DNA of 13,512 nucleotides from Candidatus Zixiibacteriota bacterium (GTDB lineage Bacteria; Zixibacteria; MSB-5A5; GN15; PGXB01): assembly GCA_026397495.1 (NCBI GenBank), contig JAPLUS010000101.1, positions 1 to 13,512 of the forward strand, in the 5' to 3' direction. The position numbers and the translations under genes were made by a program. Numbering within the stretch: the first letter of the stretch is position 1; every line of letters starts with the position of its first letter. Shown piece after piece: positions 1 to 7,077 of this stretch. The notes below the pieces were generated by a model that had not been told where the DNA came from, ran no database searches, and worked only from the letters and a program-made list of their open reading frames with translations.

Positions 1-1
1 T

Positions 2-1705
2 ACCCGGGCTTACCAGCTGTCAGTCTATCTTGATTCCTCAGTAACCGGGACCATATCGCTGCGGCTGGATAATGTATCGCTTAATGTCGCCTTACTCTTT
101 ATCATAAAAGAATATCGATTGGCTTGGGAACGAACTGGAACTGTGATCAAAATATCTAAACCCAAAGCGGCTCCGATTCCCCCTCCGCCATTGGATATTA
201 AATATAATGGAAATAGTATATCCTTTAATCTTGATAATATCGAATTGCCGAGGTTTATTGAGACGGTAATAAGTCTTACCGGTAGGAATATCATAATAGA
301 CGAAGGCGCCAAGGGTCCTATAACGGGGCATCTTGTGAATACTGAATTTGAAAAGGGGATGAAAGCAATTCTGAACTCCAACGGATTTACATTCAGCAAA
401 ATTGAGGATATCATTCATATTGGCCATTTAGAAAAGGTCGGCGAACAGGGGAAAAAAATCAGCCGATATCTTATTTCCTGTCAAGGGGATTCTGTTACTA
501 TTGATGTTCGCAACGCTCCCATTTCAGATATATTAACGACTCTTTCGGATGAGTGCAAATTGAGTATAATTGCCTATGGCAACATTGAGGGAACGATAAC
601 GGCCAGTTACAAAAACCAGCCCTTATCGGACGTTCTTGGATTTATTCTAAGAGGTACGTCGTATAGTTTTAAGAAGGATGGTGATATCTATTTTGTAGGC
701 GATAAAGCCTCCGAGAATCTTTTTACGTCTAAATTGATTAAATTTAAACATATCAGCAATACTTCTATCCAGGATCTAATACCGGCCACTTTGACCAAAA
801 TGGTTTCTGTCAAATGGATACCCGAGCAAAACGGGATTATTTTGACAGGGCCGTCAACGGCTATTCAGGATGTGGAATATTTCCTAAATGAAATTGACAT
901 ACCTCCGGCTCAGGTTCTATTTGATGCTGTTGTTGTCGATTACAATATATCAAATTTTAAAGATTTCAATTTAACTGCGGATAATACCGGCCTTAAGACA
1001 AAACTGCCCGATAAGCTATATTTCCCAAGCATTGATTATAGCAGTACCGGAGACAATTTAAATGTTCATTTAGACAATATTACCGACTATTTGAAGATTA
1101 CCAATATAGGGCATTTGTCGAGTGATTTTTACATGCGCTTACGCATTATGGAAGAGAAGGGTATTGTCAATATTCGATCTCGTCCTCAGATTGCCGCTCT
1201 CAATGGCCATCCAGCATCAATCAAAATAGGAACCTCTCAATATTATCTTTTGCAGAGCAAAACAATTTACCCCTCGGATCAGACGAGTGTTTCTACTCAA
1301 ACATCTGAGCGATTTGAAGTAATTGAAGCGAATATGAGCCTGGATGTGACTCCCTGGGTTACCCAGTCCGGTGAAATAATTGTGGATATCAAGCCGGAAT
1401 TCAATACTCCGGCGACAGCCCTCAATCCAGATGTACCACCCACAATTAATCGCAGGGTTCTGAAATCGACAGTGAGATTGCGGGATGGTGAGACTATCAT
1501 ATTGGGGGGGATGATTCAGAATAATGAAAATGTTACTATTAAGAAGTTCCCGATTCTTGGTGATATACCCATTCTTGGAAAACTGTTCCAAAATCGCACC
1601 AGCACCAAAACCAACTCAGAGCTGATGGTTTATCTTACGCCCCACGTTTATTATGGCTCAGAGGGCAGTGTGGATATTAAGAAAGTTCTGAAACAAAGCA
1701 AATAA
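2..1705 (+). CDS. Type IV pilus / type II secretion secretin (PilQ/GspD-like), 5' partial
   Basis: Outer-membrane secretin, the multimeric pore through which a pilus or secreted substrate passes. The reading frame is open from the left edge, so the start lies outside the window; the in-frame TTG at 119 falls inside a domain and is not the start. Of 567 visible residues, 1-52 look like the end of a small N-domain, about 72-140 and 164-233 are two further N0/N1-type alpha/beta modules ending in 'IIHIG' and 'IYFVG', about 243-301 is a NolW-like secretin N module, and about 303-550 is the secretin core. The core carries the hallmark 'FPILGDIPILGKLF' near residues 516-529 and ends in 'ELMVYLTPHV'. 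At least three N-modules precede the NolW-like one. The next gene starts 15 nt downstream. The secretin identity is firm; PilQ versus GspD cannot be decided without the motor genes. Confidence 0.93.
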   Translation, partial: TRAYQLSVYLDSSVTGTISLRLDNVSLNVALLFIIKEYRLAWERTGTVIKISKPKAAPIPPPPLDIKYNGNSISFNLDNIELPRFIETVISLTGRNIIIDEGAKGPITGHLVNTEFEKGMKAILNSNGFTFSKIEDIIHIGHLEKVGEQGKKISRYLISCQGDSVTIDVRNAPISDILTTLSDECKLSIIAYGNIEGTITASYKNQPLSDVLGFILRGTSYSFKKDGDIYFVGDKASENLFTSKLIKFKHISNTSIQDLIPATLTKMVSVKWIPEQNGIILTGPSTAIQDVEYFLNEIDIPPAQVLFDAVVVDYNISNFKDFNLTADNTGLKTKLPDKLYFPSIDYSSTGDNLNVHLDNITDYLKITNIGHLSSDFYMRLRIMEEKGIVNIRSRPQIAALNGHPASIKIGTSQYYLLQSKTIYPSDQTSVSTQTSERFEVIEANMSLDVTPWVTQSGEIIVDIKPEFNTPATALNPDVPPTINRRVLKSTVRLRDGETIILGGMIQNNENVTIKKFPILGDIPILGKLFQNRTSTKTNSELMVYLTPHVYYGSEGSVDIKKVLKQSK

Positions 1706-1720
1706 TAATTATCATCAGAC

Positions 1721-3082
1721 ATGTCAAAAATTAATCTAAAGCGGTCAATTATAGAAACTTGGTATCGGCTAAGTGAATATTTTAGATTATATCCAAGATC
1801 CTATTATATACTCCTAAATGATTCTGGTGTATTATTTTTCTCGCTAAGAAATAAACGATATGTATTAATGGTCCAATTCCTCACCCCTAAAGCCAAGAAT
1901 CTATCAGATACTTTAGATAACTTTATTGCCGAACTCGGCAATTGCCCTCAGTATTTTGGGCAACCGATCACAGTTTTGGTTGGGGGGAGTCTTTGTTTCT
2001 ATCGGGCGGAACCTTTGCACAAAGGAACCCCATCTGATATTTCCAAATTATTCGACTGGATAGATTTCGACAATACTCTTCTGAAGGTCCGCCACCTCAA
2101 ACGCCCTGATGGAAAGCGAATAATCTATTATGCCGGCATAGCCAAGTCATTATTTAATGACGTCCGGAAGATATTTGAACAGAAAGGAATTCCTATCGAG
2201 GATTTTATTCCTGCCAGCTTACTAATATTGGAAAATTGGATAGCAAAGGAAATAAATAAGCCGATTGTTGTCAAATTTCCCGGGCAGGCGATTTGGTTAG
2301 CCGGCAATGAAAAGATTGTTTTATTGGAGAAATCATTTGATAACAAATATATGGGAGATCTCGGCGGGATTTTATCTCCGGGTGAATCTGATTGCCTGCA
2401 ACATTCAATGCCAATTGCACCAGAATATTATTCCTTTTATGACCAAGATGTAAATTCTAAAGGTAATTCTGCAAAACCTCTATTTAAGCTATTTAGCCGG
2501 GCCATATTTCGACTGAACCGAAGAAAAGGATTTTTCGATAGCTCTAAAGGAAAGTTTGCCGAGATATTAACGCCTATTATTTCCACTCTCCGCATTGCCG
2601 TCTTAACAATAACCGGGTTATCAATAATTTTTTCTATCTTGGCTTTGCCAATTCATTTATTCCGAAATAGCTATGACCACATTATGAATAGTTATCAGAA
2701 GGAAGCTTATCAAAAATCCGAGCTACAAGTAGAGATATCAGCCTTGGAATCAAAGTTGCAGGAGAATAGTTATAAGTCGAAGATATTATATGCCGGAGCC
2801 TTATCCGCCTTTTGTCAGGAGCGCCCATCTGGCCTGTACTTGAAAGAAATGGGTGTTTTGCATGACCAGCAAAATAATTGTTATCTTCAAACCGATGGTT
2901 TTACCAATAAAGAAAATCTCATTTTCGATTATATAAAACAAATATCCAAATATACTGGAAATTTGCCCTTGGAAGTCACTCAATTGAAGAAAGTTACCAT
3001 TCAGAATATGACACTTGGCCAACCGGAGAAACACCTATATGCCTTTAAAATAAAATTGTCCTTAGGTATGATAGATGAATAG
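1721..3082 (+). CDS. GspL-like inner-membrane assembly protein (PilM+PilN-like in one chain)
   Basis: Probable assembly protein linking the cytoplasmic motor to the periplasmic part of the machine. The 453 residues divide into a cytoplasmic part (1-285), one transmembrane segment (about 288-313, 'VLTITGLSIIFSILALP'), a likely coiled coil (about 320-350), and a periplasmic alpha/beta domain (about 366-453). This is the layout of GspL, equal to PilM joined to PilN. The cytoplasmic part has the size and feel of the actin-like PilM/GspL fold, but I see no clear nucleotide-binding motif where PilM has its first glycine-rich loop, so ATP binding is doubtful. It begins 15 nt after the secretin and overlaps the next gene by 8 nt, placing it where PilM/PilN belong. 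No good ribosome binding site precedes the ATG. The assignment rests mainly on topology and context. Confidence 0.6.
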   Translation: MSKINLKRSIIETWYRLSEYFRLYPRSYYILLNDSGVLFFSLRNKRYVLMVQFLTPKAKNLSDTLDNFIAELGNCPQYFGQPITVLVGGSLCFYRAEPLHKGTPSDISKLFDWIDFDNTLLKVRHLKRPDGKRIIYYAGIAKSLFNDVRKIFEQKGIPIEDFIPASLLILENWIAKEINKPIVVKFPGQAIWLAGNEKIVLLEKSFDNKYMGDLGGILSPGESDCLQHSMPIAPEYYSFYDQDVNSKGNSAKPLFKLFSRAIFRLNRRKGFFDSSKGKFAEILTPIISTLRIAVLTITGLSIIFSILALPIHLFRNSYDHIMNSYQKEAYQKSELQVEISALESKLQENSYKSKILYAGALSAFCQERPSGLYLKEMGVLHDQQNNCYLQTDGFTNKENLIFDYIKQISKYTGNLPLEVTQLKKVTIQNMTLGQPEKHLYAFKIKLSLGMIDE

Positions 3083-3572
3083 ATATTACTACATGATCTG
3101 GATGGTAATATTTTCTACTATTCTTATTATAGCGGGGTTTGTCATTTTAAATATGGCCTATTCGGATATGGCCTTATCCCTGTCAATTATTCGTCAATGC
3201 GGCGGAATAGAATCTAATCAGGGATTATTGAAGCAGGAAATTGGCATATTAAATGATCGTCAAAAAGCACTTCAAGGACAATTAAATAAACTTAGCCAAA
3301 TGGAGCAGCCGAATCTTGAGTCTTTTTCGAAAATTGCCAATCAGTTTAATTTGCGATTGACCGGTCTCAATCTCAAGGGAAAGTCGGCTAAGGAGGCTAA
3401 AGAAAATAAGGGTTACTTCCTTACCTATTCTGGAGATTTTGCGAATGCTTTGAAGGCTCTGAATTATGTCGAGAATAATCTTCTGGTTATAATTGATGCT
3501 ATGAGTTTAACTCCGGATGAAAAGAACGGCAATATTACTAATCTTAATCTGCAGGTCTCTATTCCCAAATAA
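3075..3572 (+). CDS. PilO/GspM-like pilus assembly protein
   Basis: Small bitopic inner-membrane protein of the alignment subcomplex, expected to pair with the PilN-like domain encoded just upstream. The 165 residues comprise a short cytoplasmic tail, one transmembrane helix (about 5-29), a coiled coil (about 45-75), and a C-terminal ferredoxin-like alpha/beta domain. The last has the PilO-type pattern 'YFLTYSGDFANALKALNYVE' (about 113-132) followed by alternating hydrophobic strands to the end. Length and layout fit PilO/GspM, a family with poor sequence conservation. The ATG overlaps the end of the GspL-like gene by 8 nt, suggesting translational coupling. The fold and context are convincing; the choice between PilO and GspM is arbitrary. 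Confidence 0.72.
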   Translation: MNRYYYMIWMVIFSTILIIAGFVILNMAYSDMALSLSIIRQCGGIESNQGLLKQEIGILNDRQKALQGQLNKLSQMEQPNLESFSKIANQFNLRLTGLNLKGKSAKEAKENKGYFLTYSGDFANALKALNYVENNLLVIIDAMSLTPDEKNGNITNLNLQVSIPK

Positions 3573-3576
3573 AATC

Positions 3577-4053
3577 ATGAAGTCCGAAAAGATAAAAAGA
3601 TTCCTTTTACTGGTGCTGGTGATTATTGCCCTTATAATATGGTTGCGTAACTTTAATACTTTTAAGGGGAAGGAGGGGTTTTTCCAACTGCGAACTGCTT
3701 CAGAAACTGCAAAAACTGCTGTCAGTCATAAAATTGAGAGCGTTGCATATATTCAGCCCCGGTTCAATCCTTTTGTCTGCTATGAACCATCAAACTCCAG
3801 TGATATCAGCAAGATTAGGCTCCAGAAACCTATTAAACAAGAACCACCCAAAATATCCGGAAACTATACGATCGATGGTATTGTTTTGGAGGCGGAACAT
3901 GCTCAGGCTATATTAAGGCAATTATCGGGGGAAATTGTACTGGTTTCAATTGACAGCACTCTTGCTGGATGGAAAGTGGAAAAGATCGACCGCAATAAAA
4001 TAGTCTTTTCCTGGGGGAAATTTCGTGACACCTTAAAAATATTAGCCAAGTGA
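3577..4053 (+). CDS. PilP/GspC-like periplasmic linker protein
   Basis: Probable link between the inner-membrane alignment complex and the secretin's N-domains. From the ATG at 3577 it is 158 residues. A transmembrane helix spans about 7-23, followed by a flexible linker, then an 'RFNPF' motif (62-66) like the 'R-x-PF' motif of PilP and GspC. A proline-rich stretch ('KPIKQEPPKISG') leads to a C-terminal small beta domain (about 95-158, 'YTIDGIVLEAEHAQAIL') matching the homology region of GspC/PilP. A longer frame opens at 3517 inside the previous gene, but the 3577 ATG, 4 nt after the preceding stop, puts the membrane helix at the N-terminus and is preferred. No Shine-Dalgarno is visible, so coupling is likely. 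The family is divergent; the assignment relies on topology, motif and gene order. Confidence 0.7.
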   Translation: MKSEKIKRFLLLVLVIIALIIWLRNFNTFKGKEGFFQLRTASETAKTAVSHKIESVAYIQPRFNPFVCYEPSNSSDISKIRLQKPIKQEPPKISGNYTIDGIVLEAEHAQAILRQLSGEIVLVSIDSTLAGWKVEKIDRNKIVFSWGKFRDTLKILAK

Positions 4054-4059
4054 CGAAAT

Positions 4060-5430
4060 TTGAGAAGAATCCTTGTAAATAATCGGGGATCGGCATTGGC
4101 CGGGGTATTAGCTGTCCTTTTTATTCTTTTGACAATCTTCTTTGCCGTTTTTACTTTCGCCATTAGCCGAACTGCAATTCTGCAAAAGAATATAAATCGG
4201 ACTAGAGCAGCATATTTGGCCAAGGCCGGCATAAATCAATTCCTATATATCATCAATCGCGACACTCCAGACTGGAAAGAGATTGGTAATTATGAATTGA
4301 CCAAGGAAATATCAGCCCATGAAAAGTACTCTATTCAGGTATCTTTACTTGGCGGGTATATTCTGATTAACTCTACGGGAATTGCCGATGGGAAGAAACT
4401 GACTCAAAAAGCCCTAATTGGCCTTATGCCGTGGAAAGAACTAAATGCCGCCATAATAAACGGTGAGATGAATTTCCCGGTGGTGGTTACCGGGCAGACA
4501 GAAATCATCGGTGATGCCATTGTTGGCCCTCAATCAGTTATTGCCGGCTCCATGGAAGGAGAAGCTTATCAAGGGAAGGAATTGATAAAGGGGAATATAT
4601 TTCCTCGGTCAAAAGAAATATTGCCGGTCATAAACAAGCAGATAATTGAATCTTATCTAAATGGGCTTACGAATAAACGGCAAAACCCGACAAGGTTCAT
4701 TCCCGGCTCACTTGTCTTATCCGAAATTAAGATTGACAGGAATCAAGATGAACTGATTCTGTCAGTAGAAGATAATATAGAAATTAAATCAATACGACTT
4801 AAGGCAAGACTCAAACATATCACAATTTTGGCCGGTGGGAATATAATAATTAATGGGTCAAGCGATATTGATGGACTCATTGAGTTAGTTGCCGGAAACT
4901 CCATCATAATTGCTGACAATTCCTCTCTATGTGGAACTATAGTTATAGCTGAAGATAGCATTGTCTTTCAGGACCAGTCATTATTTATGGGACAAGCGAT
5001 AAGCGGATCAATCATTAAAGTACGGAATAATGCCAAAATATTGTATCCTTCCTTACTATATACAAAGGCCAGGGAATCGGATACTGCCGGGGGTATTGAA
5101 TTTTCCACAAAATCGAAATCATCAACTATTGCTATAGCCGAAGGAAGTGGTCAGAAGGAAAGTGCGTCTTCCAATATGATTAAGATTGATACTAATGTTG
5201 TTGTCGATGGAATTATCTTCAGCGAACAATATACTGAGTTAATGGGAACGCTTTATGGAACCTCCATTACTAAAAGCTATTGGCACTACAAACCGCCGAC
5301 AACATATATAAACTGGCTTAAAAACGTCACCATTGACCATAACAAACTCGATTTTCTCCCGATACTGCCAATAATGCTACCGGCTCGGAATGGATATGCT
5401 ATTTTCAATGTTTATGAGGACAACTTATGA
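4060..5430 (+). CDS. PilX/GspK-like minor pilin with C-terminal beta-helix-like domain
   Basis: Probable large minor (pseudo)pilin. The N-terminus has a short basic leader, 'NNRGSALAGVLAVLF', a long hydrophobic helix (about 11-36), and an 'RTRAAYLAKAGINQFLY' segment (about 47-63) typical of PilX/GspK proteins. The Glu at +5 of ordinary prepilins is missing, as is usual in this subgroup. Residues about 236-315 form rungs of alternating hydrophobic residues with Gly/Asn/Asp turns ('ITILAGGNIIINGSSDIDGL'), like the beta-helix of bactofilins. The full length is 456 residues, far above a normal pilin. The start is TTG at 4060, the only start codon between the in-frame TGA of the preceding gene (4051-4053) and the leader. 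The end overlaps the next ATG as ATGA. The N-terminal call is good; the beta-helix is inferred by eye. Confidence 0.68.
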   Translation: MRRILVNNRGSALAGVLAVLFILLTIFFAVFTFAISRTAILQKNINRTRAAYLAKAGINQFLYIINRDTPDWKEIGNYELTKEISAHEKYSIQVSLLGGYILINSTGIADGKKLTQKALIGLMPWKELNAAIINGEMNFPVVVTGQTEIIGDAIVGPQSVIAGSMEGEAYQGKELIKGNIFPRSKEILPVINKQIIESYLNGLTNKRQNPTRFIPGSLVLSEIKIDRNQDELILSVEDNIEIKSIRLKARLKHITILAGGNIIINGSSDIDGLIELVAGNSIIIADNSSLCGTIVIAEDSIVFQDQSLFMGQAISGSIIKVRNNAKILYPSLLYTKARESDTAGGIEFSTKSKSSTIAIAEGSGQKESASSNMIKIDTNVVVDGIIFSEQYTELMGTLYGTSITKSYWHYKPPTTYINWLKNVTIDHNKLDFLPILPIMLPARNGYAIFNVYEDNL

Positions 5431-5789
5431 TTTCAAATAAATTGTGGCGAAATGAAAAGGGATTTTCCTTAATGGAAGTGCTCATTGCATCGACTGTATT
5501 TATGATTGGCTTCACCATTATGGTATTTCTATTAAGCCAGATTACCGGGAAATATTCCTCGAAGGAGAAAATAATTGCCTATCAATTGGCTGTAAGCAAG
5601 ATGGAAGAAACTCTGGCAAGTGGGGATTATATTTCTGGCAGCTTGACTGAAACAAGTTCGGGATTGACTTTTATAATAGATCGTTTGGTGGAACAGCAGG
5701 AAAAATTGATTACTATAAGAATCAATATAACCAGGGCCAGTACCGGGAAAACGCTGATAAGTTTATACAATGAAAAATATATTAGATAA
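5427..5789 (+). CDS. Type IV prepilin-like protein, PilV/GspI-type
   Basis: Minor pilin or pseudopilin processed by the prepilin peptidase. The class III signal is clear: leader of 12 residues ending 'NEKG', then 'FSLMEVLIA', so cleavage falls between Gly12 and Phe13 with Glu17 at mature position +5, followed by a hydrophobic helix to about residue 35. The mature part is about 108 residues, short like GspI/PilV, with 'YQLAVSKMEE' matching the helix found in that subgroup. A ribosome binding site GAGGA at 5416-5420 lies 6 nt before the ATG, which itself overlaps the upstream stop (ATGA). The 3' end overlaps the next prepilin gene by 20 nt. Prepilin identity is firm; the subfamily is inferred from size and order. 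Confidence 0.87.
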   Translation: MISNKLWRNEKGFSLMEVLIASTVFMIGFTIMVFLLSQITGKYSSKEKIIAYQLAVSKMEETLASGDYISGSLTETSSGLTFIIDRLVEQQEKLITIRINITRASTGKTLISLYNEKYIR

Positions 5790-6294
5790 ATTAAGAGATC
5801 AATCAGGCTTTAGTTTGGCGGAGCTTGTTGTGGCCATGTTCCTGGTAACTCTTCTTATGACCTCCGTTATCTCTGCCAATCTATTTATCCAACGATTCCT
5901 GAAAAAATGGGAGGATACCAATACTGTTTATCAGGAAGGTAATCGATTACTTACAGAAATATCAAATGATCTTAGGTCCGGCTATAAGTTTGCCAGAGTA
6001 GATACAAATTCATATATAATAATATGTTCTGAAAAGGATTCGATAAAATATGCTGTTAAAGATGGAGACCTTATTCGAAATGGCAAAAAGTTGGATTATG
6101 AAAATGTCACTTGCGGCTTATTGAAGATAGAAAATAATGCTTTTGCAAAAGTGAGTCCTGATAGTATATTAATACTTGGCCGGCCGCAATTTATGGAATA
6201 TTTGGCGGCGGTGAGATTGGAATTAATCTATAAAAATAAGTCCGAAATATTTGTTACAAGTATAAGACTGAAAAATGTATATCAAATTTATTAG
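5770..6294 (+). CDS. Type IV prepilin-like protein, PilW/GspJ-type
   Basis: Second minor prepilin of the operon. The leader 'MKNILDKLRDQSG' is followed by 'FSLAELVVAMFLVTLLM', giving cleavage between Gly13 and Phe14 and Glu18 at mature +5. The mature protein is about 161 residues. The segment 'NRLLTEISNDLRSGYKF' after the helix resembles the region of PilW/GspJ where two helices precede a beta-rich head. A second small beta region ends at the C-terminus. It overlaps both neighbours by 20 nt, indicating tight coupling in the pilin cluster, and no separate Shine-Dalgarno is visible. The order V/I, W/J, then the main pilin supports the role of fibre-tip or initiation-complex subunit. Prepilin identity is firm; the exact counterpart is inferred. 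Confidence 0.85.
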   Translation: MKNILDKLRDQSGFSLAELVVAMFLVTLLMTSVISANLFIQRFLKKWEDTNTVYQEGNRLLTEISNDLRSGYKFARVDTNSYIIICSEKDSIKYAVKDGDLIRNGKKLDYENVTCGLLKIENNAFAKVSPDSILILGRPQFMEYLAAVRLELIYKNKSEIFVTSIRLKNVYQIY

Positions 6295-6742
6295 ATCCAG
6301 GTCTAAGGCGTTGAATAAATCGGCCGATTGTCACGGCTTCTCATTAATTGAATTGATGATTGTCTTGGTTATAATTGGAATTTTGGCGGGCATTGCCATT
6401 CCGAGATATATGAGTTCAACCACCAAGGCCAAGCAAACCGAGGCTAAAGAATTGCTTCATCAGATTTATCTTCTGGAGCAATCATATTTCCATGAAAATG
6501 ATGAATATTGGATTCCGTCTGAAGAGATAGCTGCCGACAAATACCATCCTGATGCCTTTATTGATTTGGGCGTAGAAATAATGCCTTCGGCCAGATATAA
6601 ATATATTATAACTGGCGATAAGGAGCATTTCGTTGCCACGGCCACGGCCGAACATCTGGATGATGACCCTGCCATTGACCAATGGCAAATTAGCGACAAG
6701 GGCCTGCTCAGGGCAATCGTGGATGATGCCAAGACAAAATAG
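6275..6742 (+). CDS. Major-pilin-like type IV prepilin (PilA/PilE/GspG-like)
   Basis: Likely main fibre subunit. The 21-residue leader ends 'DCHG' and is followed by 'FSLIELMIVLVIIGILAGIA', with cleavage Gly21/Phe22 and Glu26 at mature +5; 'AIPRY' closes the hydrophobic part and 'AKQTEAKELLHQIYLLEQSY' continues the long N-terminal helix. The mature protein is about 134 residues. The C-terminal part contains 'DDDPAIDQWQISDKGLL', like the acidic loop and 'W-x-I-x-x-x-G' strand of short PilE-type pilins. The mature chain has no cysteine, so it lacks the C-terminal disulfide of many pilins; the only cysteine is in the leader. ATG 6275 overlaps the previous gene by 20 nt; a TTG at 6311 would give a shorter 9-residue leader. 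It is the last gene of the cluster. Confidence 0.88.
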   Translation: MYIKFIRSRSKALNKSADCHGFSLIELMIVLVIIGILAGIAIPRYMSSTTKAKQTEAKELLHQIYLLEQSYFHENDEYWIPSEEIAADKYHPDAFIDLGVEIMPSARYKYIITGDKEHFVATATAEHLDDDPAIDQWQISDKGLLRAIVDDAKTK

Positions 6743-6910
6743 GCAGTTTTCATTTTCCATATCTAGTGTTACTCCTAATTCAACTATTCTATTAAGTCTA
6801 AATAACTTACCCTAGGAATCTTTATACAACCTTGGAAGTCGTTTATTTCCCGCAAAAAATTCTTGCCTTTTATCAAAATATTAATGTAATTTAAGACAGG
6901 AAGAAAATTT
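6743..6910. other. A+T-rich spacer between pilus operon and TPP riboswitch
   Basis: This short gap holds no open frame of note and no G+C-rich hairpin with a T-run, so I see no intrinsic terminator for the pilus operon. Its distal part carries the putative promoter of the riboswitch transcript. Confidence 0.6.
6863..6890 (+). promoter_or_regulatory. Putative sigma-70-type promoter of the TPP-riboswitch operon
   Basis: A TTGCCT hexamer at 6863-6868 and TGTAAT at 6885-6890 are 16 nt apart and sit about 20 nt before the aptamer's first stem. Position and spacing fit a housekeeping promoter, but the match is imperfect in an A+T-rich stretch where such patterns arise by chance. Confidence 0.35.
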
Positions 6911-6989
6911 CCGTTGGGGGTGGCGTACCTAATCGCCTGAGAACATACCCCCTTGACCTGATCCGGACAATACCGGCGTAGGCAAACGG
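6911..6989 (+). ncRNA. TPP (thiamin pyrophosphate) riboswitch aptamer, THI element
   Basis: The conserved TPP aptamer is readable by eye. Stem P1 is CCGTT 6911-6915 with AACGG 6985-6989; P2 is GGGGG 6916-6920 with CCCCC 6948-6952; P3 is GGCG 6922-6925 with CGCC 6934-6937. The invariant CTGAGA follows at 6937-6942. The second arm has CCTGAT at 6957-6962, P5 CCGG 6963-6966 with CCGG 6973-6976, and the conserved 'GGCGTAGG' at 6975-6982. These segments match the known pyrimidine- and pyrophosphate-sensing halves in order and spacing. It lies directly before a transport operon and a terminator, so it should turn the operon down when TPP is plentiful. Confidence 0.95.
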
Positions 6990-7016
6990 GATAATGACAG
7001 ATTCTTTGAGTTTATT

Positions 7017-7056
7017 CCGCCTCTGCCGGCGCTTTCCGGCGGGCGGTTTTCTTTTT
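7017..7056 (+). terminator. Riboswitch-controlled intrinsic terminator
   Basis: CCGCC 7017-7021 pairs with GGCGG 7042-7046, and GCCGG 7025-7029 with CCGGC 7036-7040, giving a strong two-part hairpin with a 6-nt loop. It is followed by a T-rich tract (TTTTCTTTTT, 7047-7056). It sits between the TPP aptamer and the receptor start codon. Its 5' half (7019-7029) can instead pair with aptamer bases 6973-6983 (ten of eleven positions, one of them G-U), which would be the antiterminator formed without ligand. Confidence 0.88.
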
Positions 7057-7065
7057 GACAAAACG

Positions 7066-7071
7066 AAGGAG
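7066..7071 (+). promoter_or_regulatory. Ribosome binding site that fixes the receptor start
   Basis: AAGGAG lies 6 nt before the ATG at 7078. It favours that ATG over the in-frame ATG at 6994, which lies between the aptamer and the terminator. Confidence 0.85.
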
Positions 7072-7077
7072 TCTGTT

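Noticed and set aside
119..121. TTG as the start of the secretin
   Set aside because: The frame is open to the left edge and the upstream codons encode a plausible domain end, so this is an internal leucine codon.
4051..4053. Possible recoding of TGA as an amino acid
   Set aside because: TGA is used as an ordinary stop elsewhere in the window, for example 5428-5430 overlapping an ATG and 12786-12788 before the Nudix gene.
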